A stretch of DNA of 64,000 nt from JAYYPW01 sp036128855 (GTDB lineage Bacteria > Pseudomonadota > Gammaproteobacteria > Comchoanobacterales > Comchoanobacteraceae): the NCBI GenBank assembly GCA_036128855.1, contig JAYYPW010000008.1, positions 248,001-312,000 of the forward strand. Direction: 5' to 3'. Every line of letters starts with the position of its first letter. Position 1 is the stretch's first letter. This document shows, one piece after another, positions 25,830 to 34,513 of this stretch. The position numbers and the translations under genes were made by a program. The notes below the pieces were generated by a model. It did not search any database and was not told where the DNA came from. It saw nothing but the letters and a program-made list of their open reading frames with translations.

Positions 25830-26693
25830 ATGAAGTCAAATGATCAACACGGGTGTTTATGGGTTGTCGCAACTCCTATTGGAAACTTAGGAGATATAGG
25901 TGCTAGAGCAGTAGAAACACTACAAACAGTCGATGGTATAATTTGTGAGAGCACCCAGCATTCTAAAAGGCTATTATCTCACTGTGGTATTACTACCAAA
26001 TTAATCGGAAAAATTACAGACCACCAAACAACTGAAGACGTTACTAAGTTGCTTTCGGGGTTGCTGGACGGCAAAAGCTATGCCTATGTGAGTGATGCGG
26101 GGACACCTCTTATTAGTGACCCAGGTCAAAGTGTTGTCACTTATGCGCACGAAAATAATATACCAGTGAAAGTAGTACCTGGTCCAAGTGCGGTTACGGC
26201 AGCACTTTCTATGAGTGGGTTCAGGGCAACGCCATTTAACTTTTACGGATTTTTTCCAGAAAAAGGACGTATCCAGCAAGCGTTGTTAGAAACCATACAT
26301 ATTGGTGAGCATGTGCAGGTGTTTTTTGAAAGTCCGCACCGTATCGAAGCAACGGTTACTTGGCTAGCGAAAAATTTACCAGCTGAGAGGAGAGTTTGCG
26401 TTACGCGTGAGTTAACAAAGATTTACGAACAAGTCTGGATAGGTCAGGCGATTGATCTTGGGTCCATTTGGGAGATTTGTCGAGCTAAGGGTGAGTTTAC
26501 AATCGTGATCGACAAAGCAGAAAGCGGCGAAAAACAAGAAAAGTCCACTCAGATAAAATTACTAGAGAAGATTATTTCTAACATGGCAGAAGATGGGTTT
26601 TCAAGCAAACAAGTATTTGCAGCGCTAAAAGATACAGGGTATCTCACGAAAAATAAAATCTACAGTCATTTTCTCGACAATCAGCAAAAGTGA
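25830..26693 (+). CDS. rsmI: 16S rRNA (cytidine-1402-2'-O)-methyltransferase
   Basis: This 287-residue SAM enzyme of the tetrapyrrole-methylase fold has VATPIGNLGDIGARAVETL at the N-terminus, YVSDAGTPLISDPGQ, VPGPSAVTAALSMSGF, FFPEKGR and FFESPHRIEATV. It modifies C1402 near the ribosomal decoding centre. The C-terminal helix bundle (QVFAALKDTGYLTKNKIY) is typical. AAGGAAA precedes the ATG. It is divergent from lpoA. Confidence 0.94.
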   Translation: MKSNDQHGCLWVVATPIGNLGDIGARAVETLQTVDGIICESTQHSKRLLSHCGITTKLIGKITDHQTTEDVTKLLSGLLDGKSYAYVSDAGTPLISDPGQSVVTYAHENNIPVKVVPGPSAVTAALSMSGFRATPFNFYGFFPEKGRIQQALLETIHIGEHVQVFFESPHRIEATVTWLAKNLPAERRVCVTRELTKIYEQVWIGQAIDLGSIWEICRAKGEFTIVIDKAESGEKQEKSTQIKLLEKIISNMAEDGFSSKQVFAALKDTGYLTKNKIYSHFLDNQQK

Positions 26694-26728
26694 GGCTAGA
26701 AAAGGGTACTAATCACCGCGGTAATGCT

Positions 26729-26757
26729 TGGAAAAAGCCATGGTTTATGTTATATTA
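26729..26757 (+). promoter_or_regulatory. Sigma70 promoter of rnpB
   Basis: TTGGAA (26729-26734), a 17-base spacer and TATATT (26752-26757) put the start about six bases downstream, at the predicted 5' end of RNase P RNA. Confidence 0.7.
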
Positions 26758-26762
26758 TTTAA

Positions 26763-27107
26763 AGTGTGTCAACTAAGCAGCTGCTGATTTTTTTCAGAGG
26801 AAAGTCCGGGCTCCAAGGGCAAAGATGCCAGGTAACTCCTGGAGGACAATGTTCATGGACAGTGCCACAGAAAACAAACCGCCAGGAAACTGGTAAGGGT
26901 GAAAAGGTGCGGTAAGAGCGCACCGCGGCTTTGGTAACAAAGCTGGCAGGGCAAACCCCATCTGGAGCAAGACCAAGTAGAGGTTTACGCGCAACGTCGC
27001 ACATGCTGCCCGCATGAAACCTGGGTAGGTCGCTCGAGGCTTATGGCGACATAAGTCCTAGATAGATAGCTGCTCTCGACAGAACCCGGCTTATCGGTTG
27101 GCACACT
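26763..27107 (+). ncRNA. rnpB: RNase P RNA, bacterial type A
   Basis: Conserved blocks are present in order: GAGGAAAGTCCGGGCTCC, GATGCCAGGTAACTCCTGG, AAACCGCC, GGTAAGGGTGAAAAGGTGCG, TAAGAGCGCACCG, GAGCAAGACCAAGTAGAGG, and CGACAGAACCCGGCTTATCGG near the 3' end. The ends pair as helix P1 (AGTGTGTCAAC at 26763-26773 with GTTGGCACACT at 27097-27107). The predicted size, about 345 bases, is shorter than in E. coli (377). It is the catalytic RNA that matures tRNA 5' ends. No rho-independent terminator is evident after it. Confidence 0.95.
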
Positions 27108-27168
27108 ACGCTTGCAGAGCGGTTAAAATTGCAATGGACAGATTATTATATCTAAGAGAGGGAACAAC

Positions 27169-28338
27169 ATGGCAGGTGAAAGTTTAGTAACATCACTCTC
27201 CCTCATTTACGGCGGTGCTGCAGTCATCGCAACCGTAGCTTTACTTGCTCGCCAACAACTCATTATCGCTTACATGTTGCTTGGCATGTTAATGGGGCCT
27301 TACGGCTTCAAGCTAATCAATGATGCAGACAATGTGCAACAGATTGGTCATGCAGGTATGATTTTCTTATTGTTTCTTGCTGGGCTACATCTAGATCCAA
27401 AGAATTTGATTGAGCAGTTACAAAAAGCAGTGGTTGTCACTATATCGACCTCGTTATCGTTCGCAATACTCAGCTATGCAATTGTGGTAAGTGTTACGGA
27501 TTTGAGTCAGACAGATGCTGTCATCATAGGTGCATCGATGATGTTTTCAAGTACATTGATTGGTCTGAAGTTACTACCGACGAATATGCTACACCGTCAA
27601 CCGATAGGGGAACTGATGGTTGGGGTGTTAATTATTCAGGATTTATTAGCTATCGGCACAATGATTACACTACAGACTTTTGGAGACGTCAAAGTAGAGT
27701 CAAATCAAATTATCCAGCTATTTTTATCAATACCCATACTATTGCTCTATGCATTTTTCGTGGAAAGATTTTTCATTGCAAGATTATTCGTCATTTTTGA
27801 GTCCGTACGAGAATACCTATTTATTTTAAGTGTAGGCTGGTGTCTATCTGTGTCAGAGATCGCCTATATGCTCGGTTTAAGTCATGAGATAGGTGCGTTT
27901 ATTGCAGGGGTTGCAATTGCATCAAGCTCAGTCTCTACTTATCTTGCAGAATGCCTTAATCCACTTCGTGACTTTTTATTGGTGCTATTTTTCTTCTCTA
28001 TCGGCGCCAACCTAAATATTCTTGACTTGGTAAATCTAGGATTGCCTGTTTTATTGTTATCTGTGGTTATTTTAACCTCAAAACCGCTTTTATACTGGGT
28101 AATGTTAGCAAGATCGGAAGAAGATGAGCCGATAAGCTGGGAAGCTGGAGTTCGTCTTGGCCAAGCAAGCGAATTCTCTATTCTCGTTTCACAAATAGCC
28201 GTAAAGTTCAATATGCTTTCGAAGGTAGCTGCAGCATTGATTGAAGCAACTACAATGCTTACTTTTATGGTATCCTCCTATTGGGTAAGTAAAAAATTCG
28301 CAACCCCAGCTAGCACGCAAACAACCGTCGAAGATTAA
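27169..28338 (+). CDS. CPA2-family monovalent cation:proton antiporter, membrane part only
   Basis: This is a 389-residue polytopic protein (about 12 hydrophobic segments) of the KefB/Na+-H+ exchanger type. Segments: LLGMLMGPYGFKLI, GMIFLLFLAGLHLDPKNL, MMFSSTLIGLKLLP, LSHEIGAFIAGVAIA and FFFSIGANLNILDL. The C-terminal TrkA-N/RCK regulatory domain of KefB/KefC is absent, so it lacks that nucleotide/glutathione-type control, at least in cis. It probably exchanges K+ or Na+ for protons. GAGAGGGAACA precedes the start, about 60 bases after rnpB. Confidence 0.82.
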   Translation: MAGESLVTSLSLIYGGAAVIATVALLARQQLIIAYMLLGMLMGPYGFKLINDADNVQQIGHAGMIFLLFLAGLHLDPKNLIEQLQKAVVVTISTSLSFAILSYAIVVSVTDLSQTDAVIIGASMMFSSTLIGLKLLPTNMLHRQPIGELMVGVLIIQDLLAIGTMITLQTFGDVKVESNQIIQLFLSIPILLLYAFFVERFFIARLFVIFESVREYLFILSVGWCLSVSEIAYMLGLSHEIGAFIAGVAIASSSVSTYLAECLNPLRDFLLVLFFFSIGANLNILDLVNLGLPVLLLSVVILTSKPLLYWVMLARSEEDEPISWEAGVRLGQASEFSILVSQIAVKFNMLSKVAAALIEATTMLTFMVSSYWVSKKFATPASTQTTVED

Positions 28339-28379
28339 ACATGAGAAAAGGAATACGCCCAGTATTCAGATAAAAAATC

Positions 28380-28408
28380 TTGCATCACAACGCTTTCTCA
28401 TCTAGGAT
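28380..28408 (+). promoter_or_regulatory. Possible promoter of aceE-aceF
   Basis: TTGCAT (28380-28385), a 17-base spacer and TAGGAT (28403-28408) precede the aceE GTG by 28 bases. The -10 box matches four of six consensus bases. Confidence 0.4.
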
Positions 28409-28435
28409 AAACTTTTCTTATCACTCAAAAAAGCA

Positions 28436-31087
28436 GTGTCAAAATCTAAAAAACTGGACCTCGACGAAGTACAAGAATGGCAGATAGCTCTTCAAGATGT
28501 ACTTGAACACAATGGCAAAGAGTACACACAAATTCTAATGGACGCAATTGTAGCTCATTGGACATCTTTAGAAGGTAATGTTACAGGCTATCAAAACACC
28601 GCTTATCGCAATAGCTTACCTGCTGAACAAGATCAACTATTAGCAGATGATGACCAATTAGGGCAAAGCGCTTTTCATATAACTTTATGGAATGCTATGG
28701 CGATGGTTGTGCGTGCAGGCAAGGTGGGTAGTGAGCTAGGTGGGCATATTTCTACCTATGCATCGATTGGTAGTTTATACCAAGTAGGCCTAGATTACTT
28801 TTTCAAAGGAGCAAACCACCAAGATGGTCAAGATCTTATTTTTTTCCAAGGTCACTCCTCTCCAGGTATTTACGCAAGATCGTTCTTGGAAGGGCGACTT
28901 GATGCACAGACTTTAGATTTATTCAGACAAGAAACGCAACCCGAATGTGGACTAAGCTCATATCCACACCCATGGCTGATGCCTGATTATTGGCAATTTC
29001 CAACCGTTTCTATGGGGCTTGGTCCGATGCAAGCAATATACCAAGCGCGCTGGTTACGTTACCTAGAAGGCAGGGGCCTAAAAAATACAGCAGAAAAGTA
29101 TGTATGGGCTTTCTGTGGTGATGGAGAGATGGACGAACCCGAGTCTCTAGGCTGCATTAGCATGCCAGTTAGAGAAAAGTTAGATAATTTGATATTTGTG
29201 ATTAACTGTAACTTACAAAGGCTAGACGGCCCCGTGCGTGGGAACGGTAAAATTCTACAAGAATTAGAGCGAATATTTTTGGGTGCAGGCTGGCGTGTAT
29301 TAAAATTAGTTTGGAATAGCGCATGGGATAAACTGCTTGCAGATGATCATGATGGGCGATTGCAAAAAGCCTTAGATGAAATTGTCGATGGCCAGTATCA
29401 AGGTTTAATAAGTCAAGGGCCACAGGCGCTCATCAAATACTTATCCAGACAAGATACAACCTTAGGGTCTAGACTAGCAGGCTATTCAGAGACATTAATT
29501 AACCAATTGGCACCTGGTGGCCATGATCCTGTGAAAATTTACGCTGTGTATAAAAAAGCATTAGAAAAACAGGGTAAACCTGTTGTTATACTTGCCCACA
29601 CAATCAAAGGCTATGGCTTAGGCCCGGGGGTGATGGCTGCAAATACAACACATCAGCAAAAAAAATTACAAGCCGAGGCTATGATCGCATATGGGCAAAA
29701 GCTTAGTATTCCAATTACACCAGAAGCCATGGCTGTTCCAGAGTATTACCATCCTGGGCCTGATCATGCCATAACGCAACACACTAATAAACGCAGACAA
29801 GACCTAGGTGGGCCGTGCCCAAAACGGCAATATACCAATACTCCCTTAGATATCCCCAAAATTGATGTGTTTAAAGAACTCCTACAAGATACAGGTAGAC
29901 GTGAGATATCAACAACGATGGCATTTGTCCGTGGACTTACTGCCTTGCTTAAAGATGAGAAGATAAAGCAAAGGATAGTACCAATTGTTCCTGACGAATC
30001 TCGAACCTTTGGTATGGAAGGGTTATTTAGGCAAATTGGTATTTATGCAAGTACAGGGCAAACCTATGAGCCTGTCGATGCAAAACAAATTATGTATTAC
30101 CGAGAGGCAAAAGACGGACAACTGCTGCAAGAAGGTATCAACGAAGCAGGTGCAGTGTGTAGTTGGATGGCTGCAGCGACATCCTATACAACCTGTGACA
30201 CTCCCATGATTCCTTTTTACATTTATTACTCGATGTTTGGTTTCCAACGCGTAGGAGATTTTCTGTGGGCTGCGGCGGATATGCGTGTACGAGGGTTTTT
30301 ACTCGGGGCAACAGCAGGTAGAACTACACTTGCAGGAGAGGGTTTACAGCATAATGATGGCCATAGTCAGGTGATGAGTAGTGTGGTCCCAAACTGTAAG
30401 AGCTATGATCCTTGCTATCATTATGAATTAGCTGTGATCATGCAAAAAGGTATGCAAGAAATGTATGTAGATATGCAAGATGTCTTTTACTACATCACAC
30501 TTATGAATGAAAATTACCACCATCCTGCAATGCCAGAGGGGGTTGAAGCCGGTATAATTCAAGGGATGTACACGCAGGCCACTTGGCGTGGTCCACAGCA
30601 TCAAGTGCATCTCCTAGGTTCAGGTACTATTTTTACGGAAGTTTTACAGGCAGCGAGTATTTTAGCAAAGTATGGTATCAATAGCTGCGTCTGGAGCGTA
30701 ACCAGTTTCACTGAGCTTGCACGTGAAGCCCAGATTCACGAACGTCAAGCACTGTTTACTGAGAAAAAGACTACAAAAACAAGTTATGTAACATCATGTT
30801 TGAATGATAAAAAACCAGTTGTTGCAGCAACAGATTATATTCGAGCTTACGCTGAACAGATCCGAGCTTACGTACCTGGAACCTATACCGTATTAGGGAC
30901 AGATGGATTTGGGCGAAGTGATACACGCAAAGCGCTACGAGCATTCTTTGGTGTTGATGCAGCAACCATCGCTTATGTAGCTGCCAAGCAACTAGCGGAC
31001 CAAGGTAATACAATATCAAAAGATATAATCAAGCAGTTAGAAAAAAACTGTGCTACAGGTTTAGACAAAGATCCATATAGGCGATAG
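28436..31087 (+). CDS. aceE: Pyruvate dehydrogenase E1 component, homodimeric type
   Basis: This is an 883-residue thiamine-diphosphate enzyme of the gammaproteobacterial AceE type (E. coli 887). Segments: GGHISTYASIGSLYQVGLDYFF, YWQFPTVSMGLGPMQAIYQAR, the ThDP motif beginning CGDGEMDEPES and ending VINCNLQRLDGPVRGN, GYGLGPG, and RTTLAGEGLQHNDGHS. It decarboxylates pyruvate and reductively acetylates AceF. The start is GTG at 28436 with no obvious Shine-Dalgarno sequence. aceF follows after ten bases; lpd is 11 kb away. Confidence 0.96.
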   Translation: MSKSKKLDLDEVQEWQIALQDVLEHNGKEYTQILMDAIVAHWTSLEGNVTGYQNTAYRNSLPAEQDQLLADDDQLGQSAFHITLWNAMAMVVRAGKVGSELGGHISTYASIGSLYQVGLDYFFKGANHQDGQDLIFFQGHSSPGIYARSFLEGRLDAQTLDLFRQETQPECGLSSYPHPWLMPDYWQFPTVSMGLGPMQAIYQARWLRYLEGRGLKNTAEKYVWAFCGDGEMDEPESLGCISMPVREKLDNLIFVINCNLQRLDGPVRGNGKILQELERIFLGAGWRVLKLVWNSAWDKLLADDHDGRLQKALDEIVDGQYQGLISQGPQALIKYLSRQDTTLGSRLAGYSETLINQLAPGGHDPVKIYAVYKKALEKQGKPVVILAHTIKGYGLGPGVMAANTTHQQKKLQAEAMIAYGQKLSIPITPEAMAVPEYYHPGPDHAITQHTNKRRQDLGGPCPKRQYTNTPLDIPKIDVFKELLQDTGRREISTTMAFVRGLTALLKDEKIKQRIVPIVPDESRTFGMEGLFRQIGIYASTGQTYEPVDAKQIMYYREAKDGQLLQEGINEAGAVCSWMAAATSYTTCDTPMIPFYIYYSMFGFQRVGDFLWAAADMRVRGFLLGATAGRTTLAGEGLQHNDGHSQVMSSVVPNCKSYDPCYHYELAVIMQKGMQEMYVDMQDVFYYITLMNENYHHPAMPEGVEAGIIQGMYTQATWRGPQHQVHLLGSGTIFTEVLQAASILAKYGINSCVWSVTSFTELAREAQIHERQALFTEKKTTKTSYVTSCLNDKKPVVAATDYIRAYAEQIRAYVPGTYTVLGTDGFGRSDTRKALRAFFGVDAATIAYVAAKQLADQGNTISKDIIKQLEKNCATGLDKDPYRR

Positions 31088-31097
31088 GGGTAAAACG

Positions 31098-32408
31098 ATG
31101 GCGAAAAAAAATATTCTTATTCCAGATTTAGGTGGCGTTGATAACGTAACAGTTTTAGAAATTCTTGTGGCGGCAGGAACACAAGTAAATAAAGATGATC
31201 CTTTACTTAGTCTAGAGTCTGATAAAGCAAGTATGGATATTCCCTCACCTTATGCTGGTACAATCACTAATCTTTCAGTAGCAGTTGGACAAGACGTTGC
31301 TGAGGGAGATTGTATTATGGAAATTGATTGTGTAGAAGATACAGCCTCACAAGATATCAAGACAGTCAGTCAAGATAGTGTCAGTCGATCTTCTTCTAAT
31401 CAATCTACACAAGCAAATCCGTTCACAGACATCGGTACTTTATCTACAGAAAAATCATCTACAAATAACGCGTTAAACCAAAAAGAAACTAGGTCCCATT
31501 CAGTTTATGCTGGTCCTGGAGTTCGCAGACTGGCTCATGAGCTAGCCATATCTCTAGAGCAAATTACAGGTACAGGAGAAAAGGGACGAATTACAAAAGA
31601 AGACCTAATTGCATACATCAAAATGCGCATGCAGTCGCCGCAAAAATCCGGGGTAAGCCATGAGCCCTTAAGTGAAGATGTTGCTCGGTTTGGTACATTC
31701 CATACACAGCCATTAAATAAAATTAAACAAGCAACAGCTAAGCATATGTTACGTTGTTGGAATACTATTCCACAGGTTACCCAATGTGACCGTATAGAGA
31801 TAACTGCTTTGGAGCAGTTTAGACAATTGTGTAAACCAGTCCTTGCAAAAAGAAATGTGCGTTTAACTTTACTCGCATTTATAGCGAAAGCATTGGTAGA
31901 GTGCTTGAGAAAACATCCAACATTCAATGCTGTATACGACCATAGCAACCAAGCATTATTGATAAAAGAATATTACGATGTTGGTGTTGCTGTGGATACA
32001 CCACAGGGACTAGTTGTACCTGCGATTCGTGCTGTAGACCAGAGTAGTATAGAAGAGATAGCACTAGGTTTACAAAATATAAGTCAAAAAGCCCGCGACG
32101 GTGATCTAACACCACAAGAGATGCTTGGGGCAGGAATAACTATTTCCAGTTTAGGAGGCATTGGAGGAGACTTTTTTACTCCAATTGTGAATGGGCCACA
32201 AGTTGCAATTTTAGGTATAAGCAAGGCAAAAATTTCCCCTCAATGGGATGGTTATGAGTTTAAACCAGCTTTAATGATGCCTGTTTCTCTCAGCTATGAT
32301 CACCGTGTGATTGATGGCGCAGAAGCTATGCGATTTTTAGTGGATTTTGCCGATATATTACAAACCATGGAAAGTACAACATTAGTAGAAGGTTTAGGAC
32401 GGCACTAA
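31098..32408 (+). CDS. aceF: Dihydrolipoamide acetyltransferase E2 with one lipoyl domain
   Basis: This is a 436-residue E2. A single lipoyl domain lies at about residues 1-80 (lipoyl Lys in LESDKASMDIPSPYAG). A Ser/Thr/Gln/Asn linker leads to the E1/E3-binding domain at about 138-175 (PGVRRLAHELAISLEQI, GEKGRITKEDL) and a catalytic domain with the HxxxDG motif SLSYDHRVIDGAEAMRF. E. coli AceF has three lipoyl domains; one is common elsewhere. It transfers acetyl groups to CoA and organises the complex. It is co-transcribed with aceE. Confidence 0.95.
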   Translation: MAKKNILIPDLGGVDNVTVLEILVAAGTQVNKDDPLLSLESDKASMDIPSPYAGTITNLSVAVGQDVAEGDCIMEIDCVEDTASQDIKTVSQDSVSRSSSNQSTQANPFTDIGTLSTEKSSTNNALNQKETRSHSVYAGPGVRRLAHELAISLEQITGTGEKGRITKEDLIAYIKMRMQSPQKSGVSHEPLSEDVARFGTFHTQPLNKIKQATAKHMLRCWNTIPQVTQCDRIEITALEQFRQLCKPVLAKRNVRLTLLAFIAKALVECLRKHPTFNAVYDHSNQALLIKEYYDVGVAVDTPQGLVVPAIRAVDQSSIEEIALGLQNISQKARDGDLTPQEMLGAGITISSLGGIGGDFFTPIVNGPQVAILGISKAKISPQWDGYEFKPALMMPVSLSYDHRVIDGAEAMRFLVDFADILQTMESTTLVEGLGRH

Positions 32409-32447
32409 ACTTGGATAGAGTCAGATAATAAACACAAAAAATTCGAC

Positions 32448-34244
32448 TTAATCTTTTTTAGGCTTAGGCTTACTTTTATAATCTACAAGTTGTTGGCTTT
32501 GAAATAAGCTAGTCCGCAATAGTGGGCGATTGGCAGCCTCAACTCGAGGTTTATGTAGATAGTTTTTTTGTGACATAGTTTCTAAAGAGTTGTCTTTATT
32601 ATGTTTTAGAGATTTCTGAAAGGGGATAGTTTTTTTATCACGTGGATACGATTTTTTTAATATAATGACTATACTCTTTTTGATTTGCTCAAGGTATGTG
32701 TTTATGGACGGATCTTTAAAAGTGTTTTTCGATAATAAAAAATCAATAGATTGAATGGACTGAATCAGCATCTTGCTTGAGTATTTTTTCTGGAAAACTG
32801 CCATAAAAAAAGCCAAAAGCTGTTTATATGATGCTTTACGTGTATTTGTAGAAAAGAAATAATCGAATATATCTAAAATTGACTCTAGCCAACCGTAGTG
32901 AAAGCTTCTTACTATCTTATCGCGCAAAGCGCGACTTAATTTTATAGGTTGTAATGATTTATCTCGTGCAGATTGTAGCAAGGAAGGGGTAGGATCAGAA
33001 ATACTCGGTTGGTTTTTTTTACGTATCCGCTTAAAAAGTAACCCCAAACCTATGCCACGACAGTGCCTATAAAAACTAGAACGTATTGCCTCAACAGTAA
33101 GTGATTCAGGCCAGGTATCTTGTGGGTCTTGCACCGCAGCAAGGACTTTTTGCATTTTAACACTCAAAAAGCGACGAAATGCTTTTTCAAGCATGGGGTT
33201 ATGGTGGATATGCTCATAAAGTACATACAAATAACCGTAGCTATCTATTGCGTGTCCAAAAATCAAATGATCATGCTTTTTCGCAGTTGCGACATATTCA
33301 GTAATTTGACTCTTATTCAGGCCAATATAACAAAGTATATCTCGATATGATTTCTCTCCCATAAAATACCCATTACCTGTATCACGTAATAAAGGTGAAG
33401 ATTTTCCAGTTTCTGTACCAATATTCTGGTAGACATATCTTTGTGTATATGTGGTGTTTGGGTCATGATACATAATTTTTTTTTGGCTTATACTAAAAGG
33501 GTAATCAATCAGAGTATAGGATATATATTTTGATTTTTTTGTAAAAGTACTTTGTACAGTAATATTATCGGTTTTTACATCAAAATGGTTACCACCTTTT
33601 TTATGAAAATTACTTAGCTGAGACCCCACTTGCATCATGCAGTGTAAAATATCTTCAACTTGAGAGTACACTTCCTTTTGGCACTGTTGCGCTATCGCAA
33701 TACTAACCGGATTACCTTTGTGTTGTTCAAGAGCCATAACCTCACCAACTAGATGAAAAGGTTCGCCATTTTTATTTGATACTCTTTGATAAGGTATACC
33801 ACCAAATACAGATGATTCAATGGAGACATTATCTATATGATTTTTAGCTTGGATTTTAATCATAGGAGCTACTAGAAGGCTATCGTCTTTAGGATCGACT
33901 TTAATCAAAATCTGCTCAGTTGCGGATTTATAGAATCCTGTAAAACTTTTAGCAGATCGTTTCTGAATAACAAGGGAAATATCTGCACTACAGCAGTCGA
34001 TAATAATGTCAATACTTTTCAGATCTGGATCATTTAATTTAACAAAACGTGAAACAAATCCAGGGTAATGTGAAGATTGAAATTCAGTTAATATCTGTGC
34101 TACAGCTGTCTCGTTATCGCGTAGGGCTTGGATGATATTACAAAAACTTACTTCACTCAAACCGTACCATGCAATACTAATATGCGTGTGCGCTTCCAAA
34201 ATTGTAATAAGGTGAGCAAGCGGTTTTTTGTCAAAATTTGACAT
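32448..34244 (-). CDS. Kinase-like protein A (HFDVKTDN, DYP)
   Basis: This is a 598-residue protein with an eukaryotic-type kinase signature. The catalytic loop is H220-F-D222-V-K224-T-D-N227 and the metal-binding segment is L-I-D247-Y-P249 where most kinases have DFG. The F-helix segment is D334-S-Y-G-Y-L-Y, followed by WPESLTV (378-384). Catalytic Asp, Lys, Asn and the DFG Asp are all kept, so activity is plausible. It shares VG-x-Q-x4-HK-x-G before the loop and WP-x-x-LTV after it with proteins B and C nearby. The C-terminal 200 residues are helical and Lys-rich. No signal peptide or membrane segment is seen. It is convergent with aceF. A host-directed effector role is an inference. Confidence 0.72.
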   Translation of the reverse strand: MSNFDKKPLAHLITILEAHTHISIAWYGLSEVSFCNIIQALRDNETAVAQILTEFQSSHYPGFVSRFVKLNDPDLKSIDIIIDCCSADISLVIQKRSAKSFTGFYKSATEQILIKVDPKDDSLLVAPMIKIQAKNHIDNVSIESSVFGGIPYQRVSNKNGEPFHLVGEVMALEQHKGNPVSIAIAQQCQKEVYSQVEDILHCMMQVGSQLSNFHKKGGNHFDVKTDNITVQSTFTKKSKYISYTLIDYPFSISQKKIMYHDPNTTYTQRYVYQNIGTETGKSSPLLRDTGNGYFMGEKSYRDILCYIGLNKSQITEYVATAKKHDHLIFGHAIDSYGYLYVLYEHIHHNPMLEKAFRRFLSVKMQKVLAAVQDPQDTWPESLTVEAIRSSFYRHCRGIGLGLLFKRIRKKNQPSISDPTPSLLQSARDKSLQPIKLSRALRDKIVRSFHYGWLESILDIFDYFFSTNTRKASYKQLLAFFMAVFQKKYSSKMLIQSIQSIDFLLSKNTFKDPSINTYLEQIKKSIVIILKKSYPRDKKTIPFQKSLKHNKDNSLETMSQKNYLHKPRVEAANRPLLRTSLFQSQQLVDYKSKPKPKKD

Positions 34245-34346
34245 GATTAAGTATAATTATAATTGTTTACTTTTCTATAGCACAAATATAAAGAGAACGG
34301 CGATTTAAATGATTTTTTCGTTTTGACTACACCAGAGCTTGCTAAT

Positions 34347-34375
34347 TTTACCCGAAAGAGTAAGGAATATATAAT
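34347..34375 (+). promoter_or_regulatory. Sigma70-like promoter opposite the kinase genes
   Basis: TTTACC (34347-34352), a 17-base spacer and a consensus TATAAT (34370-34375) point rightward in the gap between two leftward kinase-like genes. It would transcribe the mini-ORF at 34410. Confidence 0.5.
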
Positions 34376-34409
34376 CCTATGGAAGGGTTCACAATCAAAG
34401 GAGGCCCAT

Positions 34410-34466
34410 ATGTCAATAAATAGCAAGACGCGAAATAGAAATTACAATCTAACCTGGTCAAATTAA
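34410..34466 (+). CDS. Possible 18-residue peptide with a near-perfect ribosome binding site
   Basis: AAAGGAGG lies five bases before an ATG at 34410, the strongest Shine-Dalgarno sequence in the area. It opens 18 codons (MSINSKTRNRNYNLTWSN) ending TAA. A consensus -10 box lies 35 bases upstream. The transcript would run towards the 3' end of kinase-like gene B, antisense to it. It may be a small protein, a leader peptide or a regulatory RNA; nothing in its sequence identifies it. Confidence 0.35.
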   Translation: MSINSKTRNRNYNLTWSN

Positions 34467-34513
34467 TCTTAGTAAATCTTCTAGATTGAGTAATCTATTG
34501 CACAAGTGGATCA

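Noticed and set aside
27108..27168. Rho-independent terminator after rnpB
   Set aside because: The sequence has no stable GC-rich stem followed by a T-run.
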